From NCBI GenBank assembly GCA_965216105.1, contig OZ244147.1, positions 1,798,001 through 1,862,000 of the forward strand: a stretch of DNA of 64,000 nt, written 5' to 3'. The notes under the pieces were generated by a model. The model saw only the letters and a program-made list of their open reading frames with translations, had not been told where the DNA came from and searched no databases. The position numbers were made by a program, and so were the translations under genes. Shown here piece by piece: positions 44,182-53,167 of this stretch (position 1 is the stretch's first letter; every line of letters starts with the position of its first letter). Source of the stretch: JAALLB01 sp017643495. GTDB lineage: Bacteria; Pseudomonadota; Alphaproteobacteria; Rhizobiales; Rhizobiaceae.

Positions 44182-45300
44182 ATGCGCGTTGGCGTCCCTA
44201 AGGAAATCAAGAACAACGAGTTTCGTGTTGGCCTGACACCAGGGGCTGCACGCGAATATGTATCGCGCGGACACGAGGTGTTCGTTGAAACCATGGCCGG
44301 CTCCGGCATCGGTGCCGATGATGCTGCTTATGAAGCGGCTGGTGCAAAGGTTCTTGCAACTGCGTCAGAAGTTTTCGAAACCGCGGAGATGATTGTAAAG
44401 GTCAAGGAGCCTCAACCTACCGAGTGGGTACAATTGCGGGAAGACCAGATCCTTTATACCTATCTGCATCTGGCTCCGGATCCAGAACAAACCAAGGGTT
44501 TGCTTGAAAGCGGTTGTACTGCTGTTGCGTATGAAACGGTTACCGACAATCATGGCGGACTGCCGCTGCTTGCACCGATGAGTGAAGTTGCAGGACGGCT
44601 TTCAATCCAGTGTGCGGCGACAGCGCTGCAAAAGCCGAACGGCGGACGCGGCATTCTCATGGGCGGGGTGCCTGGTGTTCTGCCTGCCAAGGTTGTCATC
44701 ATCGGTGGTGGTGTTGTTGGCACCCATGCAGCGAAAATGGCTGTCGGGCTGGGCGCAGAAGTCACAATCCTCGACCGTTCGCTTCCACGTCTGCGTGAGC
44801 TTGATGACATTTTCGGCGCATCCGTAAAAACGGCCTATTCAACAGGGGAAGCCCTTGAAGAAGCCGTACTCGCTGCCGATGCGGTAATCGGTGCGGTCCT
44901 TATTCCCGGAGCCGCTGCGCCCAAGCTTGTAACCCGTGACATGCTTCCCCGCATGAAGCCCGGATCGGTTCTGTGTGATGTTGCAATTGACCAGGGCGGT
45001 TGTTTTGAAACATCCAAAGCCACAACCCATGCTGATCCAACTTACGAGATTGACGGTGTGGTTCATTACTGTGTCGCGAACATGCCTGGTGCTGTTCCGC
45101 TCACATCATCCTATGCGCTGAACAATGCCACGCTGCCATTCGGACTTGCGCTGGCTGCGTCAGGAACAACGGCAATTGCCTCCGATCCGCATTTGCGAAA
45201 CGGACTGAATGTTCACAAGGGACGCATTACCAATGCAGCTGTTGCCGAAGCGCTGAATCTCGAAATGAATGCGGCTGAAGAAGTGCTGAAAGTCGCCTGA
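44182..45300 (+). CDS. ald: Alanine dehydrogenase
   Basis: A 372-residue NAD-dependent enzyme that interconverts alanine with pyruvate and ammonia. Marks: MRVGVPKEIKNNEFRVGLTP, the substrate-binding K and VKVKEPQP, the LAPMSEVAGRLS loop and the Rossmann motif VVIIGGGVVGTHAAKMA. The start is placed at 44182; a start at 44170 adds four residues. Probably controlled by the adjacent divergent Lrp protein. Confidence 0.95.
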   Translation: MRVGVPKEIKNNEFRVGLTPGAAREYVSRGHEVFVETMAGSGIGADDAAYEAAGAKVLATASEVFETAEMIVKVKEPQPTEWVQLREDQILYTYLHLAPDPEQTKGLLESGCTAVAYETVTDNHGGLPLLAPMSEVAGRLSIQCAATALQKPNGGRGILMGGVPGVLPAKVVIIGGGVVGTHAAKMAVGLGAEVTILDRSLPRLRELDDIFGASVKTAYSTGEALEEAVLAADAVIGAVLIPGAAAPKLVTRDMLPRMKPGSVLCDVAIDQGGCFETSKATTHADPTYEIDGVVHYCVANMPGAVPLTSSYALNNATLPFGLALAASGTTAIASDPHLRNGLNVHKGRITNAAVAEALNLEMNAAEEVLKVA

Positions 45301-45311
45301 TTGAAAAACGG

Positions 45312-45340
45312 ACCCTGGGACTGGCCATCAATCCCAGGGT
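45312..45340. terminator. Hairpin after ald, possible terminator
   Basis: ACCCTGGGA (45312-45320) and TCCCAGGGT (45332-45340) form a 9-bp stem with an 11-base loop; only a short T-rich stretch (TCTATTT) follows. Its right arm is inside the end of the convergent GNAT gene. Confidence 0.4.
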
Positions 45341-45900
45341 TCTATTTCCACATCCGAAACAGCAATCGGCGAAAAGCCCATGCGCTGGTAAAGCTGAAGT
45401 GCTGCCGGATGATCCAGGGTGTTGGTTTCAATTGAAACCTTTTCCGGCTTGTGGGCCCAGGCAGCCTTGATCGTGGTAGCCAGAAACCATTTTCCCAACC
45501 CCATCCCCTGATAGTCCTCTGCCAGACCGAAATACCGTATCTCAACTTTTCCGGGAAGGTGTTCGGTGTCGAGTTCATAAAACCCGGCAGGGCAGCCATC
45601 TGCATAAAGCACACCAATTTCGCAGCACGGGTCGTTTATCAGGTTATACAGTTCATCGGAATCCATGTTGCGGCGGTCATACCAATGGCAGGGTTTGCCA
45701 ACGAGTTCGTACAGGAAGCTGTAAAATTCCGGTGGAATGTTGCGTGCCGCCATCAATGCGGTGACCGGTCTGGTCGGCACCGGATAAACGCGGGTCGGGG
45801 CATGAGACATTTCAAGATGGGTGACGTGTGCGGAGAGCTTGCGTTTCACATTGGTGTTTGCACAAGTAATGGGAGCGCTGTCGTCACGTTCATCGTTCAT
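45328..45900 (-). CDS. GNAT-family acetyltransferase
   Basis: A 190-residue protein. The GNAT core is clear: VEIRYFGLAEDYQGMGLGKW with the acetyl-CoA loop Q-G-M-G-L-G-K, then TLDHPAALQLYQRMGF. The N-terminal ~35 residues are variable. The ATG at 45900 overlaps the sseA stop in an ATGA junction, which supports this start over the upstream one at 45945. The substrate is unknown. Confidence 0.82.
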   Translation of the reverse strand: MNDERDDSAPITCANTNVKRKLSAHVTHLEMSHAPTRVYPVPTRPVTALMAARNIPPEFYSFLYELVGKPCHWYDRRNMDSDELYNLINDPCCEIGVLYADGCPAGFYELDTEHLPGKVEIRYFGLAEDYQGMGLGKWFLATTIKAAWAHKPEKVSIETNTLDHPAALQLYQRMGFSPIAVSDVEIEPWD

Positions 45901-46739
45901 GACGTCTCGACATCCGGCCCGTCCGGACGTCCCCATTCTGCCCATGAACCATCATAAAGCCGGTGATTGGTCCTGCCGGTTTCCTCCAGCGCAAGCGTGA
46001 GGATTGCCGCACTCACACCGGAACCGCATGTGGTAATCACGGCAGTGTCCCGGGAAATGCCAAGATTGTTGAAAATCTCGTCGAGTTGGGCGGGATTTTT
46101 CAGTTTTCCCTCGGAAAGTAGCATGGTGAAGGGCAGGGCTTTCGAGCCGGGAATGTGCCCGGAGCGCAGGCCGGGCCTTGGTTCCGGATCGCGGCCTTCA
46201 AATCTCGCCAATGGCCGCGCATCAATTACAACGGCTTCGGCATCTGAAATATTGCGCTCAACCAACTGCATTCCGGCTACGCGTTCAGGCTCAAAATCGG
46301 TTACAAACCTGCGTGCCATGGCCGGATTGGGATTGCCGGTTTCAACCGGAAGCGTGTTGGCTTTCCAGGTGTCAAACCCGCCTTCCAGAACAGAGACATC
46401 CCGGGCACCCATAATTCGCAATGTCCACCACACGCGTGGAGCAGAGAACAGGCCGGGGCCATCATAGACAATTATCTTGCGGTCATTGCTCAGGCCCAGA
46501 ACGCTTGCAGCCTGTGCAAACTGTTCAGGGGACGGCAACATGTGGGGAAGATCTGTTTCCGGGTCCGCAACAGCGTCAATGTCAAAATATACTGCACCGG
46601 GTATGCGCATTGCGAGAAACTCTTCGGCGCCATTACGGTTATGCGCAGGCAGGTACCAAGAGCCATCCACGAAAGAGACATTCTCGTCTCCAACCAGTTT
46701 TACCGCATCCATTTGCGAAATGATGTTGCTGTTACTCAT
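45897..46739 (-). CDS. sseA: 3-mercaptopyruvate sulfurtransferase (two rhodanese domains)
   Basis: A 280-residue protein of two rhodanese domains: an inactive N-terminal one (residues ~8-125, with VYDGPGLFSAPRVWW) and a catalytic C-terminal one whose loop reads CGSGVSAA, the mercaptopyruvate rather than the thiosulfate type (C-R-x-G-x). It transfers sulfur from 3-mercaptopyruvate to cyanide or thiols. The ATG at 46739 is preferred over a TTG 15 bases upstream. Overlap with the GNAT gene indicates co-translation. cysK and alaX lie just upstream on the same strand. Confidence 0.9.
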   Translation of the reverse strand: MSNSNIISQMDAVKLVGDENVSFVDGSWYLPAHNRNGAEEFLAMRIPGAVYFDIDAVADPETDLPHMLPSPEQFAQAASVLGLSNDRKIIVYDGPGLFSAPRVWWTLRIMGARDVSVLEGGFDTWKANTLPVETGNPNPAMARRFVTDFEPERVAGMQLVERNISDAEAVVIDARPLARFEGRDPEPRPGLRSGHIPGSKALPFTMLLSEGKLKNPAQLDEIFNNLGISRDTAVITTCGSGVSAAILTLALEETGRTNHRLYDGSWAEWGRPDGPDVETS

Positions 46740-46859
46740 CGGATTTTGTGACAACCAGTTTTTGCGATTCGTACCGGTTCATTTTGAACCTGAAAAGCTC
46801 ATATACAACAACGGTTTTACCGTTGCGCAGGAAAATCTGCAACTGTCAGCCGGATAGGA

Positions 46860-47600
46860 TCAGGCAGGCAATGGTCCGAAACGAATCCGGAAACGGCGGT
46901 TTTCACGCCCCTTCTTTTCAATCTTGCCAATGTGGATTTCGCCGATTTCGGCTGTTTCCGTTACATGCGTTCCGCCGCATGGCTGGCTGTCTATCGAGGC
47001 ATTCCCGCCTATGCAGACCAACCGGATATTGCCCAGGCCGCGGGGAGGGCGAACATTTTTTGATCGCACGATTTCAGGATTTGCATCCAGTTCCTGTTCG
47101 GTGATCCAGCGGGTGAAAACAGGATGGTTTGCTTCGACAAGTTCCATCAGTTTTGCGCTGATATCCTCTTTCGCAACAGTGGCGCTGCCCATGTCGAAAT
47201 CGACCCTGCTGTCATTTACATTGACAGCAGCTCCGGTGATGGGAAAGGGGCACACGACACTCAGCAGGTGACAGGCGGTGTGCATCTTCATCAACTGGTA
47301 CCGGCGTTCCCAATCGATGTGGCCGACTACAACATGACCGACCGGGGGCAGTGTTTGCCCCTCGTCTGGGACCAGAACAATTTGTTGTTTGCTTTCACCA
47401 TAGACCGTGGTTGCTATTTCAATCCTCGATCCGTCGCCTAGTTCCAGATAACCGGAATCGCCCGGTTGACCACCACTTGTCGCGTAGAAATTGGTCTTGT
47501 CGAGTATGATGCCACCACGGTCGGTTACAGCCCTGACCGTTCCTTCGCAGGCTGTCAGGTATGCGTCATCAGAAAAAGCCGGGTGTGTGGTTTCGGTCAT
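46860..47600 (-). CDS. alaX: Alanyl-tRNA editing protein (AlaX)
   Basis: A 246-residue stand-alone homologue of the AlaRS editing domain. Zinc ligands are in HTACH (two His) and SQPCGGTHV (Cys, His); there is also an N-terminal F-x-A-T-S-G-G-Q-P-G-D-x-G block typical of the AlaX-M class. It removes serine (or glycine) wrongly attached to tRNA-Ala. It overlaps the cysK stop by 4 bases (ATGA), so it is translationally coupled to a cysteine synthase. Confidence 0.9.
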   Translation of the reverse strand: MTETTHPAFSDDAYLTACEGTVRAVTDRGGIILDKTNFYATSGGQPGDSGYLELGDGSRIEIATTVYGESKQQIVLVPDEGQTLPPVGHVVVGHIDWERRYQLMKMHTACHLLSVVCPFPITGAAVNVNDSRVDFDMGSATVAKEDISAKLMELVEANHPVFTRWITEQELDANPEIVRSKNVRPPRGLGNIRLVCIGGNASIDSQPCGGTHVTETAEIGEIHIGKIEKKGRENRRFRIRFGPLPA

Positions 47601-48634
47601 GCCTGTTCGTAGGGAATGCGAATCTCTGTTTTGTCATCGAGCCATGCAGGTACCGGCAAATCCTTGGATCGCAGGAAGGCAGGATTGAACATTTTCGACT
47701 GGTAACGGCTACCGAAATCACACAGGATCGTTACGATCGTGTGCCCCGGGCCCATTTCCCTGGCAAGACGCATGGCCCCGGCAACGTTAACACCGGTTGA
47801 GCCACCCATGCACAAGCCTTCGTGTTCCAGCAGGTCAAACGCAACAGGTATCGCCTCGCTGTCGGGAACCTGATAGGCCATGTCTGGTGTAAAGTCCTCA
47901 AGGTTGGCTGTGATCCTTCCCTGACCAATACCTTCCGAAATGGAGCTTCCTTCGGCCTTCAGTTCTCCATTCTTGTAGTATTCATACAGTGCTGCGCCCA
48001 TCGGGTCTGCTATGGCAATCTTGACGTCCTTGCTGTGTTCGCGCAGTCCTGCTGCAACGCCAGCCAGAGTGCCACCGGTTCCGACTGCAGAAACAAACCC
48101 GTCCACCTTGCCACCGGTCTGTTGCCAGATTTCCTGCGCTGTAGTCTCAATATGGCCGTCGCGATTGGCGGTGTTATCAAACTGGTTTGCCCAGATCGCA
48201 CCATGTTCTTCGGTCGCGGCCAGTTGTTCAGCAAGTCGACCGGACACCTTTACGTAATTGTTGGGGTTCTTGTAGGCTACGGCAGGGACTTCAATGAGTT
48301 TTGCCCCCATCAGGCGCAAGGTATCCTTCTTTTCCTGCGCCTGCGTTTCAGGGATTACAATAACCGTGCGAAACCCCATGGCATTGGCAACAACCGTAAG
48401 GCCTATGCCCGTATTGCCGGCAGTTCCTTCCACAATTGTTCCGCCAGGTTCGAGCAAACCCTTTTCAATGGCATCCTGAATGATGAACAATCCCGCACGG
48501 TCCTTTACAGACTGGCCGGGGTTCATGAATTCTGCCTTGCCCAGAATTTCACAGCCTGTTTCTTCAGAGGCTTTTTTCAGGCGTATGAGCGGAGTGTTCC
48601 CGATTGCGTCAAGCGTACCGGTTCTGATTGTCAT
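47597..48634 (-). CDS. cysK: Cysteine synthase A
   Basis: A 345-residue PLP enzyme that makes cysteine from O-acetylserine and sulfide. Marks: IGNTPLIRL, the PLP lysine in PGQSVKDRAG, the substrate loop EGTAGNTGIGL and the phosphate loop GTGGT. It is somewhat longer than E. coli CysK at the C-terminus. The gene leads the unit alaX-(sseA-GNAT). A cystathionine-beta-synthase-like activity cannot be fully excluded, since the two families are close. Confidence 0.92.
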   Translation of the reverse strand: MTIRTGTLDAIGNTPLIRLKKASEETGCEILGKAEFMNPGQSVKDRAGLFIIQDAIEKGLLEPGGTIVEGTAGNTGIGLTVVANAMGFRTVIVIPETQAQEKKDTLRLMGAKLIEVPAVAYKNPNNYVKVSGRLAEQLAATEEHGAIWANQFDNTANRDGHIETTAQEIWQQTGGKVDGFVSAVGTGGTLAGVAAGLREHSKDVKIAIADPMGAALYEYYKNGELKAEGSSISEGIGQGRITANLEDFTPDMAYQVPDSEAIPVAFDLLEHEGLCMGGSTGVNVAGAMRLAREMGPGHTIVTILCDFGSRYQSKMFNPAFLRSKDLPVPAWLDDKTEIRIPYEQA

Positions 48635-48746
48635 GGCTGGTCATATCCGTTGGTGGGTCACTGTTTGCGACACAGTAATAAATGGAGTTCGATGCGGCAA
48701 GGTATTGAAGTTTCAGCACAGTGACTAATATGTGCAAGGAATTGCC

Positions 48747-49571
48747 GTGATTGAGAGGTTCGGCGAATTTATTTCCACAAACAAGGAAGACGAATTGGCT
48801 TTATACACGGCAAAACCTGAAGATGGCGCTGTATGGATTACCGGTGCCAGTGAGGGCATCGGGAAGGCAGTCGCCCGGAGCCTGGCGGGCAAGGGGTTTA
48901 AAGTTTATGCCTCGGCGCGTTCTGCAGACAAGCTGAAAGCGCTGGCCGAAAGTGTTTCAGGCAGGGGTGAAATCGTGCCGCTTCCGCTTGATGTCACCGA
49001 TCGTGAGGCCTGCGACAAGGCTGTGCGGAAAATTCTGGATGAAGCAGGCAGTCTTTCGGTTACGATTCTCAATGCAGGCACATATGTGCCGCAACGGGCG
49101 AATAATTTGAAGTTTGAGGATTTTGACAAGACGCTTGATGTCAATGTGGGCGGGGTCCTGAACGGCCTCTTACCTTCAATTGATGCCATGAAACAGGCCG
49201 GACGTGGCCAGATTGCAATCGTGGCATCCGTTGCAGGTTATGGCGGTTTGCCCAAGAACGGCGCTTACGGGCTTTCGAAAGCGGGGCTGATCAACCTGGC
49301 GGAAACCCTCAAGTTTGACCTGGACGGGATGAACATCAAAATGCAGGTAATCACGCCCGGTTTCATAGACACGCCCCTGACCGAGAAAAACGATTTTTCG
49401 ATGCCCTTCCTGATGGACGTGGACGAAGCGGCCAAGCGCGTGGTGCGTGGCCTGGAAGGACAGCGCTTTGAGATCACCTTTCCCAGACGGTTTACCTATC
49501 TGATCAAGTTGATAAACCACTTTGCGTATCCGCTCTATTTCCTGGCTGTCAGGAAGATAACGGGCGGGTAG
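48747..49571 (+). CDS. Short-chain dehydrogenase/reductase
   Basis: A 274-residue SDR. The NAD(P) motif is TGASEGIGKAVA, NAG is in ILNAGTY, and the catalytic Ser-Tyr-Lys lies in IVASVAGYGGLPKNGAYGLSKAG (split motif: S...Y-x-x-x-K). A hydrophobic C-terminal segment (YLIKLINHFAYPLYFLAV) suggests membrane association and a lipid substrate. GTG at 48747 with AAGGA upstream is preferred over GTG at 48732. It converges on the Cfa-type gene, and SDRs of this kind often accompany the amine oxidase-DUF1365-Cfa gene group. Confidence 0.85.
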   Translation: MIERFGEFISTNKEDELALYTAKPEDGAVWITGASEGIGKAVARSLAGKGFKVYASARSADKLKALAESVSGRGEIVPLPLDVTDREACDKAVRKILDEAGSLSVTILNAGTYVPQRANNLKFEDFDKTLDVNVGGVLNGLLPSIDAMKQAGRGQIAIVASVAGYGGLPKNGAYGLSKAGLINLAETLKFDLDGMNIKMQVITPGFIDTPLTEKNDFSMPFLMDVDEAAKRVVRGLEGQRFEITFPRRFTYLIKLINHFAYPLYFLAVRKITGG

Positions 49572-49584
49572 GGTCAGTGCCTGT

Positions 49585-50865
49585 TCAGCCGTGTTTGTAG
49601 AACATCTGCCGCACGTCTATCCCCTTGGTATCAAAGCCTGCTTCGCAATAATGCAGATAAAACTCCCACATGCGTTTGAAGCGCTGGTCAAAGCCAAGTT
49701 TCTGGATGTCATGCCAGCTCTTTTGAAACCGTTCACGCCATTCACGCAAGGTGCGCGCATAATCATGGGCGAATTCAAGTTCCTGTTCCAGCTTCAGGCC
49801 GACCGTGGCGGTGACATCCGACAGTGCTGAAGGAGAGGGCAGCATGCCTCCGGGGAAAATGTACCGCTGAATGAAGTCAGGCCTTCTGCGGTAAATGTCA
49901 TATCCGTCATCATTGATGGTTATAATTTGCAAGCCGGCCGTTCCGCCCGGTTTCAGGCATTCCCTGATCTTGGTGAAATAGGTGTTCCAGTATTTCTCTC
50001 CGACTGCTTCAAACATTTCTATGGAAGCAATCTGGTCATATTGGCCGGTCTCGTCCCGATAATCCTGAAACTTGAATTTCACCAAGTCAGAAAGACCGGC
50101 ATCGGTAATCCGCTTTCTGGCATAATTGAGCTGTTCCCTCGAGATGGTAAGCCCGGTTACCCGCGCGCCGATTTCCCGGGCGACGAACTCGGCAAACCCG
50201 CCCCAGCCCGAACCTATTTCCAGGACATGGCTATCGCGTGTAACGCCCATGGTTTCAGCCAGGTTTCGGTATTTTGTGTTCTGTGCAGCTTCAAGCGAAT
50301 TAACCCCGGGTTTGAAGAGGGCGGATGAGTAGGTCATCGTCCTGTCGAGCCACAAGCGGTAGAACTCGTTTCCCAGGTCGTAGTGAGCTGCAATGTTGCG
50401 TTTTGATCCCGAGCGGGTGTTTGAGTGTATCCAGTGCCTTACACTTTCGATCACGTTCGTGATCAGGCTTTGGTGGGCAAGGTCCTGATAGATGGATGCG
50501 TTGGCAAGAAAAAACGCAAGCAATTCAGATACGTCGGGGCTTTCCCAGTCCTCGTTCATGTAGCTTTCGGCAACCCCGATTGTGCCACGAAGCGCAACGT
50601 TTCTGGGGGTGGCCCAGTTTTTCAGGTGGATTTTTGCCGAACTGCCGGGAATACCGGAATCGAAATGCAGGACTGTATCATCGGGAAGCCGAATGAAGAT
50701 CTCGCCTTTTTCGATTTGCAGCAGCAGCTTGAACACGCTGCGCGCGAAAAAGGGAACTCGGCTTTTTGTTACGGGAAAGTTTTTGTCGGTAACGGTTGTT
50801 GCATTACCAAAAGTATTGTCCTGGCTGCTTGAAGCGCCCTCAAGGTGATCAACGCGTGCCTCCAT
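49585..50865 (-). CDS. Cyclopropane-fatty-acyl-phospholipid synthase family methyltransferase
   Basis: A 426-residue SAM-dependent enzyme. An N-terminal domain (~1-120) precedes the methyltransferase core with VLEIGSGWGGFA, TGLTISREQ and the conserved cysteine in FYLHYCEAGF. Classical Cfa makes cyclopropane rings in membrane lipids; paralogues in clusters with an amine oxidase and DUF1365 make methylated or furan-type fatty acids in some bacteria. It is the last of three genes, 15 bases after DUF1365. Confidence 0.9.
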   Translation of the reverse strand: MEARVDHLEGASSSQDNTFGNATTVTDKNFPVTKSRVPFFARSVFKLLLQIEKGEIFIRLPDDTVLHFDSGIPGSSAKIHLKNWATPRNVALRGTIGVAESYMNEDWESPDVSELLAFFLANASIYQDLAHQSLITNVIESVRHWIHSNTRSGSKRNIAAHYDLGNEFYRLWLDRTMTYSSALFKPGVNSLEAAQNTKYRNLAETMGVTRDSHVLEIGSGWGGFAEFVAREIGARVTGLTISREQLNYARKRITDAGLSDLVKFKFQDYRDETGQYDQIASIEMFEAVGEKYWNTYFTKIRECLKPGGTAGLQIITINDDGYDIYRRRPDFIQRYIFPGGMLPSPSALSDVTATVGLKLEQELEFAHDYARTLREWRERFQKSWHDIQKLGFDQRFKRMWEFYLHYCEAGFDTKGIDVRQMFYKHG

Positions 50866-50880
50866 TGCCAGACCTCCAGT

Positions 50881-51702
50881 CTACTTGCCTGCCACAAACT
50901 CCTCCTGCGGCGGGTAACTTGTTTTTTCCGGCGCTTCGGGGCGTTTGTGAAGTCTAGCGCCCTTTAACCAGAGAAAAAAAGCTTCAAAATGAATGCCTGC
51001 CATTATTTTCCACGTTAAACCGAGTGTTTTTGCAAGCTCTTTTGCAAAATTCCACGAGTTAACCGTCATGGAACGGCCCGAAAAGCTTGCAGAAAGTACC
51101 GGGCCTTCATCATCCGTTTCCAAAATCCGGATCTTCAACTGTTCATCCGGTGGGTTGATGCGGAAGTGATATCGCAATCCCATTTCCAGAAACGGAGAGA
51201 CGTAAAAATGCTTGAGGGCGGTCTGGCGTATGGAGCCTGAATTCGTGTCGGGGGACGATACCCGGGCCACATAGGTGTGGTCCTCGCCAAAGGTGTTGTG
51301 CACCTGATAAACGAGCGTTGTTATCTGGCCGGTTGTATCGATGCAGTAATAGACGGACAGCGGATTGAAGGTGTAGCCAAAAACCCGGGGATTACACCAC
51401 AGAAAGACCTGTGCCGGCCGCTCGATCCCGCCTTTGGCCAGAATACGGTCAATGTACGAACGCAGGCTGGAGCCATCTCTCGGACCATGGTCGCTTTCGT
51501 GAAATGACAGCAGGTTGGGACGGTTCACCGAAAACAGCCTGGCTTGTTTGGATGCTTTCTCAAGCCTGTCCAGATCAACCAGTATCGAAAACACCCGGTA
51601 GGAAAACCTGTGATGCCGGGGTTTCAGGCGGGCATGCATGACCTTTCCCGAATAGATAGCCAGGGCAGGCAGTGAGCAGTATATCGGAAGATCTTGCTTC
51701 AT
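50881..51702 (-). CDS. DUF1365 family protein
   Basis: A 273-residue protein recognised by H-A-R-L-K-P-R-H-H-R-F-x-Y, VFGYTFNPLSVYYC, YEVHNT-like VYQVHNTFGE, and the strongly conserved F-Y-V-S-P-F. The function is unknown but it is nearly always between a flavin amine oxidase gene and a Cfa-type gene, suggesting a role in lipid modification. It starts 4 bases after the amine oxidase stop. Hydrophobic segments are weak, so it is probably cytoplasmic or peripheral. Confidence 0.9.
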   Translation of the reverse strand: MKQDLPIYCSLPALAIYSGKVMHARLKPRHHRFSYRVFSILVDLDRLEKASKQARLFSVNRPNLLSFHESDHGPRDGSSLRSYIDRILAKGGIERPAQVFLWCNPRVFGYTFNPLSVYYCIDTTGQITTLVYQVHNTFGEDHTYVARVSSPDTNSGSIRQTALKHFYVSPFLEMGLRYHFRINPPDEQLKIRILETDDEGPVLSASFSGRSMTVNSWNFAKELAKTLGLTWKIMAGIHFEAFFLWLKGARLHKRPEAPEKTSYPPQEEFVAGK

Positions 51703-51706
51703 CCAG

Positions 51707-53035
51707 CTATTCTGCAGCTTCGACCATCGGAATTTCGCTTATCGGCACGCCCGCGGTTTTCCGCTCTTCATGGTTGTCTTCCCACGGAATGATCCCGCCA
51801 AGCTGGCGGGCTACTTCAAGGCCCGAAGCCAGTCCGTCCTCGTGAAAACCGAAACCGGTCCACGCGCCACAAAACCAGACACGGTCTTTACCCTGTATGC
51901 GAGGAAGTTTTTCCTGGGCCGCGATGGCATCATGATTGAAAAGCGGATGGGCGTATGCGTAACGACCAAAGGTTTTGTCCTGCCGGGGCTCCAGCAACGG
52001 GTTCAATGTCACAAACACCGGGTGTGATGGATCTATACCCTGCAACTTGTTCATCCAGTATGTGACTGAAACATCGCGGTTGTCTTCCGCACTCATGGCT
52101 CCAAGATAGTTCCAGGAAGCCCAGGCATTTTTGCGTTTCGGCATCAGGGCGGGGTCGCAGTGAAGCCAGACATCATTGGTAACGTATTTTATCGTACCCA
52201 GTATACTGCGCTCATCTGGCGAAGCATCACCGATCATTTTCAGTGACTGGTCGGAATGGGTTGCCAGAACCACTTCATCGAAATGTTCGATCCCACCATC
52301 TGCCAGGTGCAGTTCAACGCCATGCGGTGTGCGCCGAAGGCATGTAACCTCTGTTGCGAGGCGGTACCGGGCATTGGAATCCCTTACCAGGCGTTCAACA
52401 TAGTTTCTGCTGCCGCCGTCTACGGTCTTCCAGTCGGGACGCTTTTTCTGGATCAGGGCATGGTTTTTCATGAACCGGATCAGGCTCTCGGCAGGGAACT
52501 CAAGCATTTTCCTGCTGGGAGTTGACCAGATGGCTGAGGTCATCGGTACAAGGTAGTCATTCTTCAAGCGGTTCGAGAAGGATGATTTCTGGAGGTATTC
52601 ATTGAGTGTCAGCCCGCACAGGGCGCCGCTGTCCAGGTCTCGTCTTGCCAGGCTGTTGAACCGCAAAATTTCCCTCAACATGCTCAGAAAACTGATGGAA
52701 AACAGGTTCCAGGGCTGTGCAAAAATGCCTTTCAGCTTTGAGCCGCACCATTCCAGCTTGCCATTGTCCAGCGAAACCGAAAACGTCATCGCTGAAGATT
52801 TTACCGGTACCTTCAGGTGCTCGAACAGCTTGACCAGAAGCGGATAATTCAATTCGTTGTAGACAATAAACCCGGTGTCAACGGCAATGGACTTGCCGTG
52901 ATGGTCTATCGTGACAGTTGCGGAATGCCCGCCGATACGGTTGCGTTTTTCAAAAACGGTTACGTCATGGGTTTTCGAAAGGGCCCAGGCAGCCGCGTTG
53001 CCTGAAACACCTGAGCCAATTACCGCTATTTTCAT
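51707..53035 (-). CDS. FAD-dependent amine oxidase-like protein
   Basis: A 442-residue flavoprotein with an N-terminal FAD-binding motif (VIGSGVSGNAAAWAL, followed by EKRNRIGGHSATV). It belongs to the phytoene desaturase/amine oxidase superfamily and in this context probably desaturates or oxidises a fatty acyl chain. C-terminal marks such as WFCGAWTGFGFHEDGLASG support FAD binding. First gene of the three-gene unit. Confidence 0.9.
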   Translation of the reverse strand: MKIAVIGSGVSGNAAAWALSKTHDVTVFEKRNRIGGHSATVTIDHHGKSIAVDTGFIVYNELNYPLLVKLFEHLKVPVKSSAMTFSVSLDNGKLEWCGSKLKGIFAQPWNLFSISFLSMLREILRFNSLARRDLDSGALCGLTLNEYLQKSSFSNRLKNDYLVPMTSAIWSTPSRKMLEFPAESLIRFMKNHALIQKKRPDWKTVDGGSRNYVERLVRDSNARYRLATEVTCLRRTPHGVELHLADGGIEHFDEVVLATHSDQSLKMIGDASPDERSILGTIKYVTNDVWLHCDPALMPKRKNAWASWNYLGAMSAEDNRDVSVTYWMNKLQGIDPSHPVFVTLNPLLEPRQDKTFGRYAYAHPLFNHDAIAAQEKLPRIQGKDRVWFCGAWTGFGFHEDGLASGLEVARQLGGIIPWEDNHEERKTAGVPISEIPMVEAAE

Positions 53036-53167
53036 ATTTGATTATCCCGAAACTGCCTTGCCGGTCCGAAAACCGTAATATTGTTGTTTGAAAATGACAT
53101 AGGGCGCCAACGTCGCCGGTCATCCCAAATAACGCGTTGTTTCAGATAATTGTTTCAGGCCATGGCA

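Noticed and set aside
47822..48724. A 300-codon plus-strand open frame opposite cysK
   Set aside because: cysK has every catalytic motif; the antisense protein shows no recognisable domain. The same applies to antisense frames opposite gatB (23653-24468), the glutamate dehydrogenase gene (25842-26507) and the pirin gene (39185-39937).
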